Made by a program: the position numbers and the translations under genes
Assembly (NCBI GenBank): GCA_034437795.1
Contig: DAOTTI010000056.1
Span: 1 to 49,648, forward strand
DNA: 49,648 bases
Origin: DAOTTI01 sp034437795
Lineage (GTDB): Bacteria; Chloroflexota; UBA11872; UBA12225
Reading direction: 5' to 3'
Shown here: positions 8,158 through 15,863 of the stretch, one piece after another
How positions within the stretch are numbered: the first letter of the stretch is position 1
Layout of the letters: every line of letters begins with the position of its first letter
The notes under the pieces: model-generated
What the model was told of the DNA's origin: nothing
Databases searched by the model: none
The model's input: the letters and a program-made list of their open reading frames with translations, nothing else

Positions 8158-9564
8158 TTAGCGAATGGTATCCAGGATCAGCGGCGGTACGTCTACCGGC
8201 CCATCGCTCCATCGAAAGGCGGCGAGGACGCTGGCGCCAATCGCCCCCGGTGAGCCGCCGGCGCGCTCCTTCTGGAGGGCATCCCGCTGGAGGCGGGGCG
8301 CCTGAGCGGGGAGGACGGCCCCAGCCTGCTCCGGCGCCGGTTCAAAGTCTACCTCAACCGGCTCTCGGGAGTGGAGCGTGAACAGGGGCGTGCCCCGGTT
8401 GACGTAATCGCCGGTCTTGGCGTGGAGGACTAGGCCGACGGCGGGATCGATGGGCTCGCCCTTGGCCGCGCGCCCGGCGCCAAGCTGCATCGCGGCCAGT
8501 CCGCAGGCCAGGGCATCAATCCCGGCGACGTAGCCGGAGCGCGGGGCCGGCACATCGACTACGTAGGGCGCCCGCGGCAGGCGACTGAGGTCATCGAGAC
8601 AGGCCGGATCGCCGCCGAGCCCGGCGACGAGGTCCGCCAGCTTCTGAAAGGCCGTGCTATCGTCGATGGTGCGGGTGAGGCGCTGGCGCGCCCCGGCCGG
8701 CGACGACGCTGCGCCGGCGGCGGCCATTACCTCGCTGCCCAGCGTGAGGCACAGCTCGAGCAGGTCGCGCGGGCCACGACCGCGAAGCGTCTCGATCGCC
8801 TCCACCACCTCGAGCGCGTTGCCAATGGCCCGGCCCAGGGGCTGGTCCATCTGGCTGATGACCGCCACTGTCCGTAGGCCCACGCTGCGTCCCAGGTCGA
8901 CCATGGCTCGAGCCAGAGTGCGGGCGGCGGTGAGGTCCTTCATGAAGGCCCCCGCGCCGGCCTTGACGTCCAGGACCACCGTGCCGGCACCGGTAGCGAT
9001 CTTCTTGCTCATCACGGAGCTGGCGATGAGCGGGATCGACTCCACGGTTGCGGTCACGTCCCGCAGGGCATAGAGCCGCCCGTCGCCGGGGGCCAGGTCC
9101 GGGGATTGGGCGGCGATGGCGATCCCGCGCTGGCGCACCGCCGCCACGAACCGGTCCGCGTCGATCGTGGTCACCACGCCCGGAATGGACTCCAGCTTGT
9201 CGATCGTGCCGCCGGTATGGCCCAGGCCGCGCCCAGACATCTTGGCGACGGCCAGACCGGCGGCCGCCAGCATCGGCGCCAGCACGAGGGTAGTCTTATC
9301 TCCCACCCCGCCCGTGCTGTGCTTATCCACCACCGGCCGGTCGAAGTCCTTGAACGAGAGCATGCGCCCGCTCTCGGCCAGGGTGAGGGTGAGGGCGCGG
9401 GTCTCGTCGGCGTCTAGCCCGCGCCAGCAGACCGCCATCAGCCAGGCGGCGATCTGGTAATCAGGGATCTCGTCCCGCAGATAGCCGCCGATCAGCCAGC
9501 GGATCTCGTCCTCCGTATGGCGCCCGTCGTCACGTTTGCGGGCGATCAGGTCCACGGCACGCAT
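8158..9564 (-). CDS. Pyrimidine-nucleoside (thymidine) phosphorylase
   Basis: 468 residues. Nucleoside salvage enzyme that splits thymidine/uridine with phosphate into base and (deoxy)ribose-1-phosphate. The N-terminus reads MRAVDLIARKRDDGRHTEDE, and the family signature KHSTGGVGDKTTLVLAPML lies at residues 81-99, followed by MSGRGLGHTGGTIDKLESIPG. The C-terminal domain (AVGLVLHAKTGDYVNRGTPL) is the usual barrel-sandwich domain. The last 60 residues (LQKERAGGSPGAIGAS...) are longer than in typical DeoA/Pdp. The subtype (deoA or pdp) cannot be told apart here, so no symbol is given. The 118-bp gap to ychF holds nothing notable. Confidence 0.93.
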   Translation of the reverse strand: MRAVDLIARKRDDGRHTEDEIRWLIGGYLRDEIPDYQIAAWLMAVCWRGLDADETRALTLTLAESGRMLSFKDFDRPVVDKHSTGGVGDKTTLVLAPMLAAAGLAVAKMSGRGLGHTGGTIDKLESIPGVVTTIDADRFVAAVRQRGIAIAAQSPDLAPGDGRLYALRDVTATVESIPLIASSVMSKKIATGAGTVVLDVKAGAGAFMKDLTAARTLARAMVDLGRSVGLRTVAVISQMDQPLGRAIGNALEVVEAIETLRGRGPRDLLELCLTLGSEVMAAAGAASSPAGARQRLTRTIDDSTAFQKLADLVAGLGGDPACLDDLSRLPRAPYVVDVPAPRSGYVAGIDALACGLAAMQLGAGRAAKGEPIDPAVGLVLHAKTGDYVNRGTPLFTLHSREPVEVDFEPAPEQAGAVLPAQAPRLQRDALQKERAGGSPGAIGASVLAAFRWSDGPVDVPPLILDTIR

Positions 9565-9738
9565 CCGATCGGTCCCTCGTTGCGGCAGCCACGCTCAGGG
9601 ATTGGCCGGCGCGTCCCGTCGCCTGGCCCGGGCCGGCCTGCCGGGGGCCGGAGCCATTGAGTGCTCGGCAGTCCATCTGACACTGGCAGGGCCATGCAAG
9701 GCGCAGGCGAGACGCGGCGTTCCTTCGGCAAAGGCTCC

Positions 9739-10254
9739 CTAAGCCGGCGGCGAAACGCCTTCTTCGAGGGCAATGAGGCGCACCAGATCAGCACGGGTAA
9801 TCAGGCCGGCCAGCTTGTCACCACGGACGACGACGACCGGATCGATGTTGTCCTCCGCCATCCGCGTGGCAACGTCCTCGAGGGGCGTCTCCGGGTCCAC
9901 GGTGTAGGGCTCGGTGGTCATGACTTCGGCCGCGGTGCGGCCGGTGATGCGCCGGAAGTCCTCACGGAAGTGCCGCTCCCCCCGCAGCGGAATGATGCCT
10001 CCCAGGAGGTTGAGATAAAAGGGGAGGTGGATGTGGGCGTGACGCTCGATCAGGTCGCTCTGCGTGACCACGCCGATCAGCTCGCCGGTCGGGGTGACCA
10101 CCGGCACGCCGCTCAGGTGGCGCTCGAGCAGGAGCCGGGCCACCTCGCCCACCGGGGTGTCGGGGGAGACCGTTGGCGGGCTGGGGTCCATCAGGTCGGC
10201 GGCGGTGCGCACCGCGGGCGGTGACGGCCGGCGGGGCGAGGCGGCGTCGGTCAT
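9739..10254 (-). CDS. Tandem CBS-domain protein
   Basis: 171-residue stand-alone Bateman module. CBS1 follows AADLMDPSPPTVSPDTPVGE (about residues 17-75: LLLERHLSGVPVVTPTGELI, then GVVTQSDLI). CBS2 follows AAEVMTTEPYTVDPETPLED (about 105-165: MAEDNIDPVVVVRGDKLAGL, then ITRADLVRLI). The linker (LPFYLNLLGGIIPLRGERHF) is the usual one in CBS proteins of this type. CBS pairs bind adenine nucleotides and act as energy sensors; no effector domain is attached. ATG 10254 is chosen because the frame upstream loses family similarity. Single gene, with a repeat copy between it and the sensor kinase. Confidence 0.9.
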   Translation of the reverse strand: MTDAASPRRPSPPAVRTAADLMDPSPPTVSPDTPVGEVARLLLERHLSGVPVVTPTGELIGVVTQSDLIERHAHIHLPFYLNLLGGIIPLRGERHFREDFRRITGRTAAEVMTTEPYTVDPETPLEDVATRMAEDNIDPVVVVRGDKLAGLITRADLVRLIALEEGVSPPA

Positions 10255-10383
10255 CCTGGAAGGAGTATAGCCGGAACCGGCGCGCCGTCTGCACCGCCGT
10301 TCGGCCGCGGCTTGCCGGCATGGACCTGAGGCGCTCCCCGGAGGCGGATGGCAGGCTGCACGTCGACTATCGTTTAGCCCGGG

Positions 10384-10455
10384 TTCGCCAGCGGAGCCCT
10401 CACCCTGCGCCTCTCCCACGCGCAGAGGGAGCAGATCGCCGCCGCTGGCCGGCAG
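10384..10455 (+). repeat. Dispersed MITE/REP-like repeat, copy B
   Basis: TTCGCCAGCGGAGCCCTCAC, then a core hairpin (CCTCTCCC/CAGAGGGAG) and GATCGCC...GCTGGCC. Located just past the stop of the sensor kinase gene (on the other strand) and upstream of the CBS gene. The 3' inverted end is degenerate. Confidence 0.6.
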
Positions 10456-10459
10456 AGGG

Positions 10460-12016
10460 TCAGACGGCCGCGCCGTTCAGCGCTGGCGCCCCGTCGCTCT
10501 CAGGGATCTCTGGCCCGAGCACGGGCAGGGCGAAGGTGAACGTCGCCCCCACACTGCCAGGGGTGCGGGCCTCCAGCCACAGGCGCCCGCCATGGCGGGC
10601 GATAATCTCGCGGGCGATGTAGAGCCCGACCCCCAGGCCGCTATGGCCGCGGTGGGGCTGCTGTGAGCCCTGGCCCTGGTAGAAGCGCTCGAAAATGCGG
10701 CTGCGGTCCACGTCCGCGACGCCTCGCCCGCGGTCGCTGACCGAAACGAGCGCCCATCCGCCGACGCCGTCCAGTGCGCCTGCGCCGGTGGCGCCGCCCG
10801 CGCTGGGCGCCGGCCGGTCCATCTCCGCCGCGGGCGGCAGGCGGTCCGCCCCCTGAACGCGGACGACCACCTCACCGCCAGGGGGAGAGAAGCGGATGGC
10901 GTTCTGGAGCAGGTTGATGAGCACCTGCTCGACGCGTCGCCGGTCGGCGCGCACCACGACCCCCGGCCTTCCCTCGACACGCAGGCGCACATCTCGGGCC
11001 GTCAGCTGCAGGCCCTCCACCACCCGCAGGGCCAGCTCGGTGAGGTCCACGCGGCTGATCTCCAGGGGGAAGAGGCCCGCGTCCAGACGTTGCAGGTCCA
11101 GGAGCTGCTCCACCATGCTCAGCAGGCGCTCCGCCTGGTCGTCGATGCGCTGGAGCAGCGCCACCTCGTCGGTGCGCTGCGCCTTGCGGGCGCGCTCCAT
11201 CAGCACCTCGGCGTAGGCGCGCATCACCGCCACCGGCGTCTTCAACTCGTGGGTGACGATGCCCAGCAGCTCCTGGCGGGCAGCGGCCTGGGCCCGCTGG
11301 CGCTCCACGATCCGCTGGAGCTGCGTCAGTTCGGCGCGCTCGATCAGCAGGCCGATCCGCGCCGCCAGGATCACGAGGAAGGCCAGGTCCTCGTCGTCAA
11401 GCGGGCGGGGCCGGCTGCTGGCGATGAACAAGACCCCCCGCGCCTCGCTCTCGACGAAGATCGGCGCCGCTATCAGGGAGGTGGCGCCAAGCTGGTCGAG
11501 CAGGCGCTGCCCATCCGGATCAAGGGTCGAGCGATCCAGCCGGTAGGGCTGGCTCTCATGGAAGACGCGGCTAAAGACCGTCTCGTCGAGCGGGTCGCCG
11601 GCCACCAGCGTCTCCGGCGCCTCTGGACCGTTCCCGCCGGCGCGCGCCAGGCCGCAGCGCAAAAGCCGGTTACGGGTTCGATCAAACAGGAGGATCCCTG
11701 TGACGCTGACACCCAGTCCGGCCAGAATGCTGTTGATCATCTCGGCCAGGTGCTGCATTGAGGCGCACAGGCCGGCGGGCTCGCCGGTGTCGTCCGGTGA
11801 GACGGCTTGCCGCCCTGGGCCTCGTTCGGCGGCCGGCGGGCCCTGGACCTGCGGCGGGGCCTCCAGGGCCAGGTTCGGCAGCGTCGCCAGGTTCAGCAGC
11901 AGCTCATTCCGGAGCGCCCGCCGCCGTTCCGCGTCGAGCTGCGCCGACAGCGCCTCGATGGTGCTGGCCAGATCGGCCGCCTCAAGATGGTTGTCACGAC
12001 GCGCTGACATGCTCAC
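10460..12016 (-). CDS. GAF-domain sensor histidine kinase
   Basis: 518-residue soluble sensor kinase with no membrane segment or signal peptide seen. A coiled start (LASTIEALSAQLDAERRRAL) is followed by a GAF domain at about 95-235 (MINSILAGLGVSVTGILLFD; RGVLFIASSRPRPLDDEDLA). The dimerisation H-box GIVTHELKTPVAVMRAYAEV has its phospho-acceptor His near residue 255. HATPase_c shows the N box (VEQVLINLLQNAIRFSPPGG), G1 (VSDRGRGV), F box (RIFERFYQG) and G2 (GLGVGLYIAREI). Start GTG 12016; ATG 12010 is the alternative. The signal is probably a small ligand bound by the GAF domain. The adjacent OmpR-type regulator on the same strand is its likely partner although 685 bp separate them. Confidence 0.9.
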   Translation of the reverse strand: MSMSARRDNHLEAADLASTIEALSAQLDAERRRALRNELLLNLATLPNLALEAPPQVQGPPAAERGPGRQAVSPDDTGEPAGLCASMQHLAEMINSILAGLGVSVTGILLFDRTRNRLLRCGLARAGGNGPEAPETLVAGDPLDETVFSRVFHESQPYRLDRSTLDPDGQRLLDQLGATSLIAAPIFVESEARGVLFIASSRPRPLDDEDLAFLVILAARIGLLIERAELTQLQRIVERQRAQAAARQELLGIVTHELKTPVAVMRAYAEVLMERARKAQRTDEVALLQRIDDQAERLLSMVEQLLDLQRLDAGLFPLEISRVDLTELALRVVEGLQLTARDVRLRVEGRPGVVVRADRRRVEQVLINLLQNAIRFSPPGGEVVVRVQGADRLPPAAEMDRPAPSAGGATGAGALDGVGGWALVSVSDRGRGVADVDRSRIFERFYQGQGSQQPHRGHSGLGVGLYIAREIIARHGGRLWLEARTPGSVGATFTFALPVLGPEIPESDGAPALNGAAV

Positions 12017-12219
12017 GAGTGTGCTGCGTCCCCTCCCAATTGTGCGACCATGGCCGCGCGACGCTGGCCGCCGGCACAGGCTTATGCAGCGCTGGCAGCG
12101 CCACTGTGCGCCGGCGGCCCCCCATGACCTACTGGTGTGTCCGGCCGGATCGCCGTGGCGCCAGCGAAGGAGGCGCTGCTCCGCTCACGCCACCTGTCCC
12201 GCGACACCGTCTTGGAGAA

Positions 12220-12286
12220 TTCACGAGCGGAGCCCTGACCATCGCTCGCGCCCAGAGAGAAAGGGAAGCATCGCTGGCCCTGAATA
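12220..12286 (+). repeat. Dispersed MITE/REP-like repeat, copy C
   Basis: Begins TTCACGAGCGGAGCCCTGAC and ends GCATCGCTGGCCCTGAATAC. Terminal inverted ends TTCA.../...TGAA are clear, while the internal hairpin has degenerated. Confidence 0.7.
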
Positions 12287-12406
12287 CGCCAGGCAAGTGC
12301 TCGGTCAATCGCCATCTACAGTGTTCTCGGGTGCGCATAGAACGTTCGAAGCAGCGACCACAGCGCACCTCGCCCCCTTCGGCCGGGGCCGCGCCGCACC
12401 GGGGGA

Positions 12407-12470
12407 GGGCAGCCCTCACCCCTGGCCCCTCTCCAGCACGCGGGAGAAGGGGAATAAGAGCCACGGCCGG
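12407..12470 (+). repeat. Dispersed MITE/REP-like repeat, copy D (degenerate)
   Basis: Contains GCAGCCCTCACCCCTGGCCC then CTCTCC...GGGAGAAGGGG. The inverted ends are not recognisable. Weaker member of the same family. Confidence 0.45.
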
Positions 12471-12701
12471 GAGGCTGGACCCGACCGCCCACGCTCCGGG
12501 TCGGAGCGTGGGGACGACGGCCACCGCCTGGCGCCATCCGGATCCTTGGCGCACGCCCAGCGTTCTCCAATTCGCCTCTTCTCCTCGCCATCCGGCAGTT
12601 GGTGGTTGACAGAGGATAAGGTAACCGTGCGCGGCGCGACCGCTCCAGTGGAGCCCTCGCCCCATCCCTCCCCCTTTGACGCCGGCCATGGACGATCCGG
12701 G

Positions 12702-13625
12702 TCAGGCACGCGCCGAGGACTGGCCGGATGGCTGTGGCGCGGCATCGCGCATGGCGGCGCCGCTGCCTGGCTCGGCCGCCGGCGGGCCAGGGGTTGACGA
12801 GCGCCCGTTGGACGAGAACTCGTCGGCGCCGCCAGCGCCGCCTCCGGCCCCGGCGTTGCGCAGCCGGTTACGCCGGTAATCGACGAAGCGATACCCCAGG
12901 CCCTTCTCCGTCAGGATGTAGCGCGGGCGCGACGGGTCCGGCTCGATCTTCTGGCGCAGATAGCTCACGTACAGCCGCACGTAATGATCCTCGTCGCGGT
13001 ACTCCCAGCCCCACACTTTGGTGAGCAGGCTCTCGAACGTCATCACCCGGCCGGGGTTGCTGGCCAGGTGGTAGAGCAGCCGGTGCTCCGTCGGCGTGAG
13101 GGAGACCTTCTTGCCGCCGGCCCAGACCTCATTCCGATCGAAGTCGATGCGCAGGTAGTCATCCACGACCAGCTCGGTCTTCGGCAGGTGGGCCGGCTGC
13201 TCGGCGCGCCGCAGGACGGCGGCGATGCGCGCGGCCAGCTCGCGCTGGCTGAAGGGCTTCGTGACGTAGTCATCGGCCCCCAAGCGCAGGCCGCGAACCT
13301 TATCGTGCTCCTCCCCCTGCACCGTGAGCATGATCACGGGGACGTTCGACGCCTCGCGGATGCGCTCCAGCACCTCAAACCCGTCCATCTCCGGCATCCG
13401 CACGTCCAGGACGACCAGGTCCGGCAGCTTGGTGCGCACCGCCTCCAGCGCTTCACGCCCATTCTCGGCGATAAAGACGGTATAGCCGAGGTCTTCCAGG
13501 TAGAGCTGCACGGCCCGCAGCAGGTCGGGCTCGTCGTCCACCACCAGGATACGGCGGGACCCCGTCGGGGCGGCAGGCGCCCCGCCGGCCGCGGTCGATG
13601 ACGTGGCCGGTCTCATCTGGTTCAC
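12702..13625 (-). CDS. OmpR/PhoB-family response regulator
   Basis: 307 residues. Receiver domain at about 24-140 with acidic pair Asp30-Asp31, phospho-acceptor Asp74 (DLVVLDVRMPEMDG), Thr in PVIMLTVQGEE and Lys in DDYVTKPFS. Winged-helix DNA-binding domain at about 155-255 (VSLTPTEHRLLYHLASNPGR; DEDHYVRLYVSYLRQKIEPD; GLGYRFVDYR). The last 50 residues are a low-complexity Gly/Ala/Ser tail, unusual for the family. GTG 13625 is chosen because GGGAGG sits six bases upstream; ATG 13616 is the alternative. It is predicted to be phosphorylated by the GAF kinase downstream. Three tandem 11-bp repeats lie 77-109 bp upstream of its start and suggest autoregulation. Confidence 0.93.
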   Translation of the reverse strand: MNQMRPATSSTAAGGAPAAPTGSRRILVVDDEPDLLRAVQLYLEDLGYTVFIAENGREALEAVRTKLPDLVVLDVRMPEMDGFEVLERIREASNVPVIMLTVQGEEHDKVRGLRLGADDYVTKPFSQRELAARIAAVLRRAEQPAHLPKTELVVDDYLRIDFDRNEVWAGGKKVSLTPTEHRLLYHLASNPGRVMTFESLLTKVWGWEYRDEDHYVRLYVSYLRQKIEPDPSRPRYILTEKGLGYRFVDYRRNRLRNAGAGGGAGGADEFSSNGRSSTPGPPAAEPGSGAAMRDAAPQPSGQSSARA

Positions 13626-13701
13626 AGCGGGCCTCCCTTCAACGAGGTGCAGGTCATAAGGCGCACACTGGCAATTTCATCTCTTGGCCCAAGTGTGCGG
13701 T

Positions 13702-13734
13702 ATCCGTGTAAGAACCGTACAGGAACCGCACCGG
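13702..13734 (+). promoter_or_regulatory. 11-bp-phased direct repeats, site 1 (response regulator promoter)
   Basis: Three contiguous 11-mers. In one register they read ATCCGTGTAAG, AACCGTACAGG, AACCGCACCGG. In the register shared with the other sites they read GTAAGAACCGT (13708-13718) and ACAGGAACCGC (13719-13729). OmpR/PhoB-type regulators bind direct repeats with exactly this period. The site is 77-109 bp upstream of the regulator's own GTG. Operator function is inference. Confidence 0.6.
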
Positions 13735-13811
13735 CGGGCTGTAGGAGCATCCCATCCGTTAGGCGCCGGCAGGCCAGGCCATTAGCCAGGCGCCGAAGGG
13801 CCGCCGGCCTG

Positions 13812-13890
13812 CATTCTCCACCAGCGGTGCCCTTACCCCCGCCCTCTCCCAAAGGCGGAGGGAACGCCACCCAGCCGTGAATACTCCAGG
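13812..13890 (+). repeat. Dispersed MITE/REP-like repeat, copy F
   Basis: Starts ATTCTCCACCAGCGGTGCCC, core CCCTCTCCC AAA GGCGGAGGG, ends GCCGTGAATACTCCAGG. The 3' end is one of the best preserved and defines the right-hand consensus. Confidence 0.7.
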
Positions 13891-13997
13891 GCAGCCAGGG
13901 GAGAAAGCAACAGCCGGGCCGATACACGCCCGGCTGTGCCCGGCGTTCTCCCCTGCGTGGGAACCGGTACGACCGGCCGCTCGCGGTACGATCGGCC

Positions 13998-14480
13998 TTA
14001 CCTGCGCCCCCTCCCCTGCGCCGCCTCGCCGCCGTGGATCACCTTGATCTGGCGCGCCTTGGCGGCCTCCGCCTTTGGCAGGGTGATGCGAAGGATGCCG
14101 TCGGTGTATTCGGCGGACGCCTTGTTCGTGTCGACCGGCGCGCTCAAGGTCAGCTGGCGCCGGAACTCACCGTAGGGCAGCTCCTGCACCAGCGGCCGCC
14201 AGTGCTCCGGCACGGCACGCTTCGTCTGGCCGCTGATAGTCAGCACGCTGTCCTGAACGGTGATGTCGAGCGCGTTGGGATCGCAGCCGGGGAGATAGCA
14301 GTGGACGTAGAAGTTGTCGTTGTCCTCGTACACGTCCCAGGCAAGGGCGCGGGTCTCCCAGCCGGCAAACATCGGCGTAAACGCGCTCTCAAAGAGCCGG
14401 TCCATCATCTGCCGGAGCGGAACGAACTCCCGCCCAAACTCCGCCATGGGACTTGGCCGCCGTGTGACCTCCAGTGCCAT
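13998..14480 (-). CDS. Small heat shock protein (Hsp20), paralogue 1
   Basis: 160 residues. ATP-independent holdase that binds unfolding proteins. The alpha-crystallin domain spans about residues 45-145: AWDVYEDNDNFYVHCYLPGC, ITVQDSVLTISGQTK, FRRQLTLSAPVDTNKASAEY and the closing DGILRITLPKAEAAKARQI. The N-terminal arm (MALEVTRRPSPMAEFGREFV) closely resembles that of the second Hsp20 at 17808-18302, so the two are paralogues. The C-terminal tail lacks a clear I-x-I anchor. A strong AAAGGAGG Shine-Dalgarno lies upstream of ATG 14480. The phased direct repeat at 14648-14680 lies about 170 bp upstream of the start. Confidence 0.93.
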   Translation of the reverse strand: MALEVTRRPSPMAEFGREFVPLRQMMDRLFESAFTPMFAGWETRALAWDVYEDNDNFYVHCYLPGCDPNALDITVQDSVLTISGQTKRAVPEHWRPLVQELPYGEFRRQLTLSAPVDTNKASAEYTDGILRITLPKAEAAKARQIKVIHGGEAAQGRGRR

Positions 14481-14647
14481 TGCAGGGAACCTCCTTTCCT
14501 GACACGACCTTCCTGAAAGCGCGGATGACGCTTGTTGCTGACTGTCTCACGGGGTGTTCGCTGCGGGCCCGGCCGACGCCGGCAAGCGCCATGCCGCGCC
14601 CGACACGCGCTCACCACATCCACGCACTTGCAGCGTCCGCCTGCGGC

Positions 14648-14680
14648 GTAAGAACGGCATAAGAGCGGCGGAAGATGCCT
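14648..14680 (+). promoter_or_regulatory. 11-bp-phased direct repeats, site 2 (upstream of hsp20-1)
   Basis: Three contiguous 11-mers: GTAAGAACGGC (14648-14658), ATAAGAGCGGC (14659-14669) and GGAAGATGCCT (14670-14680). First and second units match at nine of eleven positions, and the first unit is identical to the first unit of site 3. Located between the stop of the PRC-BON gene and the start of hsp20-1, both transcribed leftward. Probable response-regulator operator. Confidence 0.65.
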
Positions 14681-14714
14681 GTTTGAACTGTCAGAAGCCT
14701 GCGTCGGGCCGGCA

Positions 14715-15551
14715 TCAGGCCGCCTTCGCTGGCGTCGCTGGCGTCATGGGCGCGACGGGCGCCACCGGCGGAGGCTCCGGCACGGCCCGTGTCGCGGCCG
14801 GCGCCGGAGCCTCCGCGCTGACCACGGCGCCGTTGTCCACCGCGCGCACGCCCGGCACGGAGCGGGCCAGCTCGGTGGCCTTCTGGCGCGCTGCCTCCGA
14901 CGGCACCGTTCCGTCGAGGCGAACGGTCCCCAGATAGCAGGAGACGCGCAGATGGGCCAGCCGAGTCTCGTCGTCCCGCGTTAGCGCGTCGGCCACCCGG
15001 TAGGTCAGGGTGTCATCGTCATAGAGGGCGTTGCGCACGTCCAGCACGCCGGGCACGGAGCGGGCGGCCGCTTCCGCCAGGCGCCGGTGCTCTTTGTTGC
15101 GTACGTGGCCGGAGAGCTCGACGATCCCATCCTTGACGTCCACCTGGATGGCCAGGCGGAATGGCCGCAGTACGCTGACCTGCTCGATCGCGGCCAGGAC
15201 GTCCTCGCGAATGTCCACGTCGGCGCGCAGGGGCGGGCAGCCGGCGAACGTATCACGCGTGGCCGCGACGCGGATCTGGTCGGGCGCGACGTCTCGCACC
15301 CAGGCTGCGGGGACCAGGCGTGTCACTGCCCCCAGGCCGAAGAAGCCGGGGAAGCGAACGAGCAGGTAGGCCGGCTGCCGCGTGGCAGGATCGTAGCGGA
15401 TGCCCTCCAGCTTGCCCAGCGGTCGCCCGTCCGATCCGACGACCGCCATGCCGGGGGCATATAGCGCGGGCGCAGGCTCGGCGGCGCCGGCCTGCACGCG
15501 TTCGGCTGGATGGGACCACGGCCCCAGCCGCGGGAGCAAGCGGGTAGCCAT
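14715..15551 (-). CDS. PRC-barrel-like and double BON domain protein
   Basis: 278 residues, no signal peptide or membrane segment apparent. The N-terminal part (about 35-95: GMAVVGSDGRPLGKLEGIRY, then ARQPAYLLVRFPGF... and VPAAWVRDVAPDQI) resembles a PRC-barrel/DUF2171-type module. BON domain 1 is at about 113-180 (IREDVLAAIEQVSVLRPFRL; VKDGIVELSGHVRNKEHRRL). BON domain 2 is at about 185-250 (ADALTRDDETRLAHLRVSCY; GTVRLDGTVPSEAARQKATE; ARSVPGVRAVDNG). BON domains are associated with phospholipid binding and osmotic shock protection. The tail is Ala/Pro rich. Phased repeat site 3 lies 122-154 bp upstream. Function is inferred as envelope stress protection. Confidence 0.82.
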   Translation of the reverse strand: MATRLLPRLGPWSHPAERVQAGAAEPAPALYAPGMAVVGSDGRPLGKLEGIRYDPATRQPAYLLVRFPGFFGLGAVTRLVPAAWVRDVAPDQIRVAATRDTFAGCPPLRADVDIREDVLAAIEQVSVLRPFRLAIQVDVKDGIVELSGHVRNKEHRRLAEAAARSVPGVLDVRNALYDDDTLTYRVADALTRDDETRLAHLRVSCYLGTVRLDGTVPSEAARQKATELARSVPGVRAVDNGAVVSAEAPAPAATRAVPEPPPVAPVAPMTPATPAKAA

Positions 15552-15863
15552 CGCTCTTCCCTCCCTCAGTGCGGGTTGTGCTATGCAGTCTCAAGGAGAA
15601 GACTAGGTTCCACAGTAAGGCAGGCGCGCCGGAAGTGGATCCGGGCTGCTGGTTACAGGATGAACTGAGCGCGTAAGAACGGCGTAGGAGGTAGCGGAGG
15701 GACTGTGAAGCGGCGCGCGGGAGCGCCGACGTGGGCGCGCATTTCTGAGTACCATTGACCGGACCGTGCTCGCAACGGTGCCGGCAGCAACCGTGCCGGC
15801 TGGGGGCGTGCCCGAAAGATCCGGATGCTGGCCTGATACCTGCGGGAGAAGGGCCGAAGCGCA
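15552..15863. other. 312-bp divergent regulatory gap
   Basis: Lies between the divergent PRC-BON and SDH protease genes. No gene and no copy of the dispersed repeat. It contains the third copy of the phased direct repeat (15673-15705), placed so that it could serve either gene. Confidence 0.6.
15673..15705 (+). promoter_or_regulatory. 11-bp-phased direct repeats, site 3 (PRC-BON / protease divergent promoter)
   Basis: GTAAGAACGGC (15673-15683), GTAGGAGGTAG (15684-15694) and a weak third unit CGGAGGGACTG (15695-15705). First unit identical to that of site 2. Operator function inferred from the 11-bp period and from recurrence near stress genes. Confidence 0.55.

Larger units (their letters stand above)
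12017..12701. other. 685-bp gap with three repeat copies, no gene seen
   Basis: Lies between the sensor kinase start and the response regulator stop. Open frames exist here (for example 12129-12689 minus), but they have no family signature, read through repeats, and look like G+C artefacts. The gap holds one good copy (12220-12286) and two degenerate copies (about 12407-12470 and 12649-12690) of the dispersed repeat. The large spacer inside what should be a compact two-component pair suggests that repeat insertion has expanded it. Confidence 0.6.
13626..13997. other. 372-bp regulatory gap upstream of the response regulator
   Basis: No gene. Contains an 8-bp inverted repeat (CGCACACT 13662-13669, AGTGTGCG 13692-13699, 22 bp apart), the 11-bp-phased direct repeats at 13702-13734 and one dispersed repeat copy (13812-13890). 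The hsp20 gene ends at the right edge of the gap. Confidence 0.7.

Noticed and set aside
10260..10285. A fifth phased-repeat site upstream of the CBS gene (AAGGAGTATAG CCGGAACCGGC)
   Set aside because: The AAGA core is out of the 11-bp register and only one unit has any resemblance.
12129..12689. A 186-codon open frame in the kinase-regulator gap
   Set aside because: Overlaps three copies of the dispersed repeat and has no domain or ribosome site.
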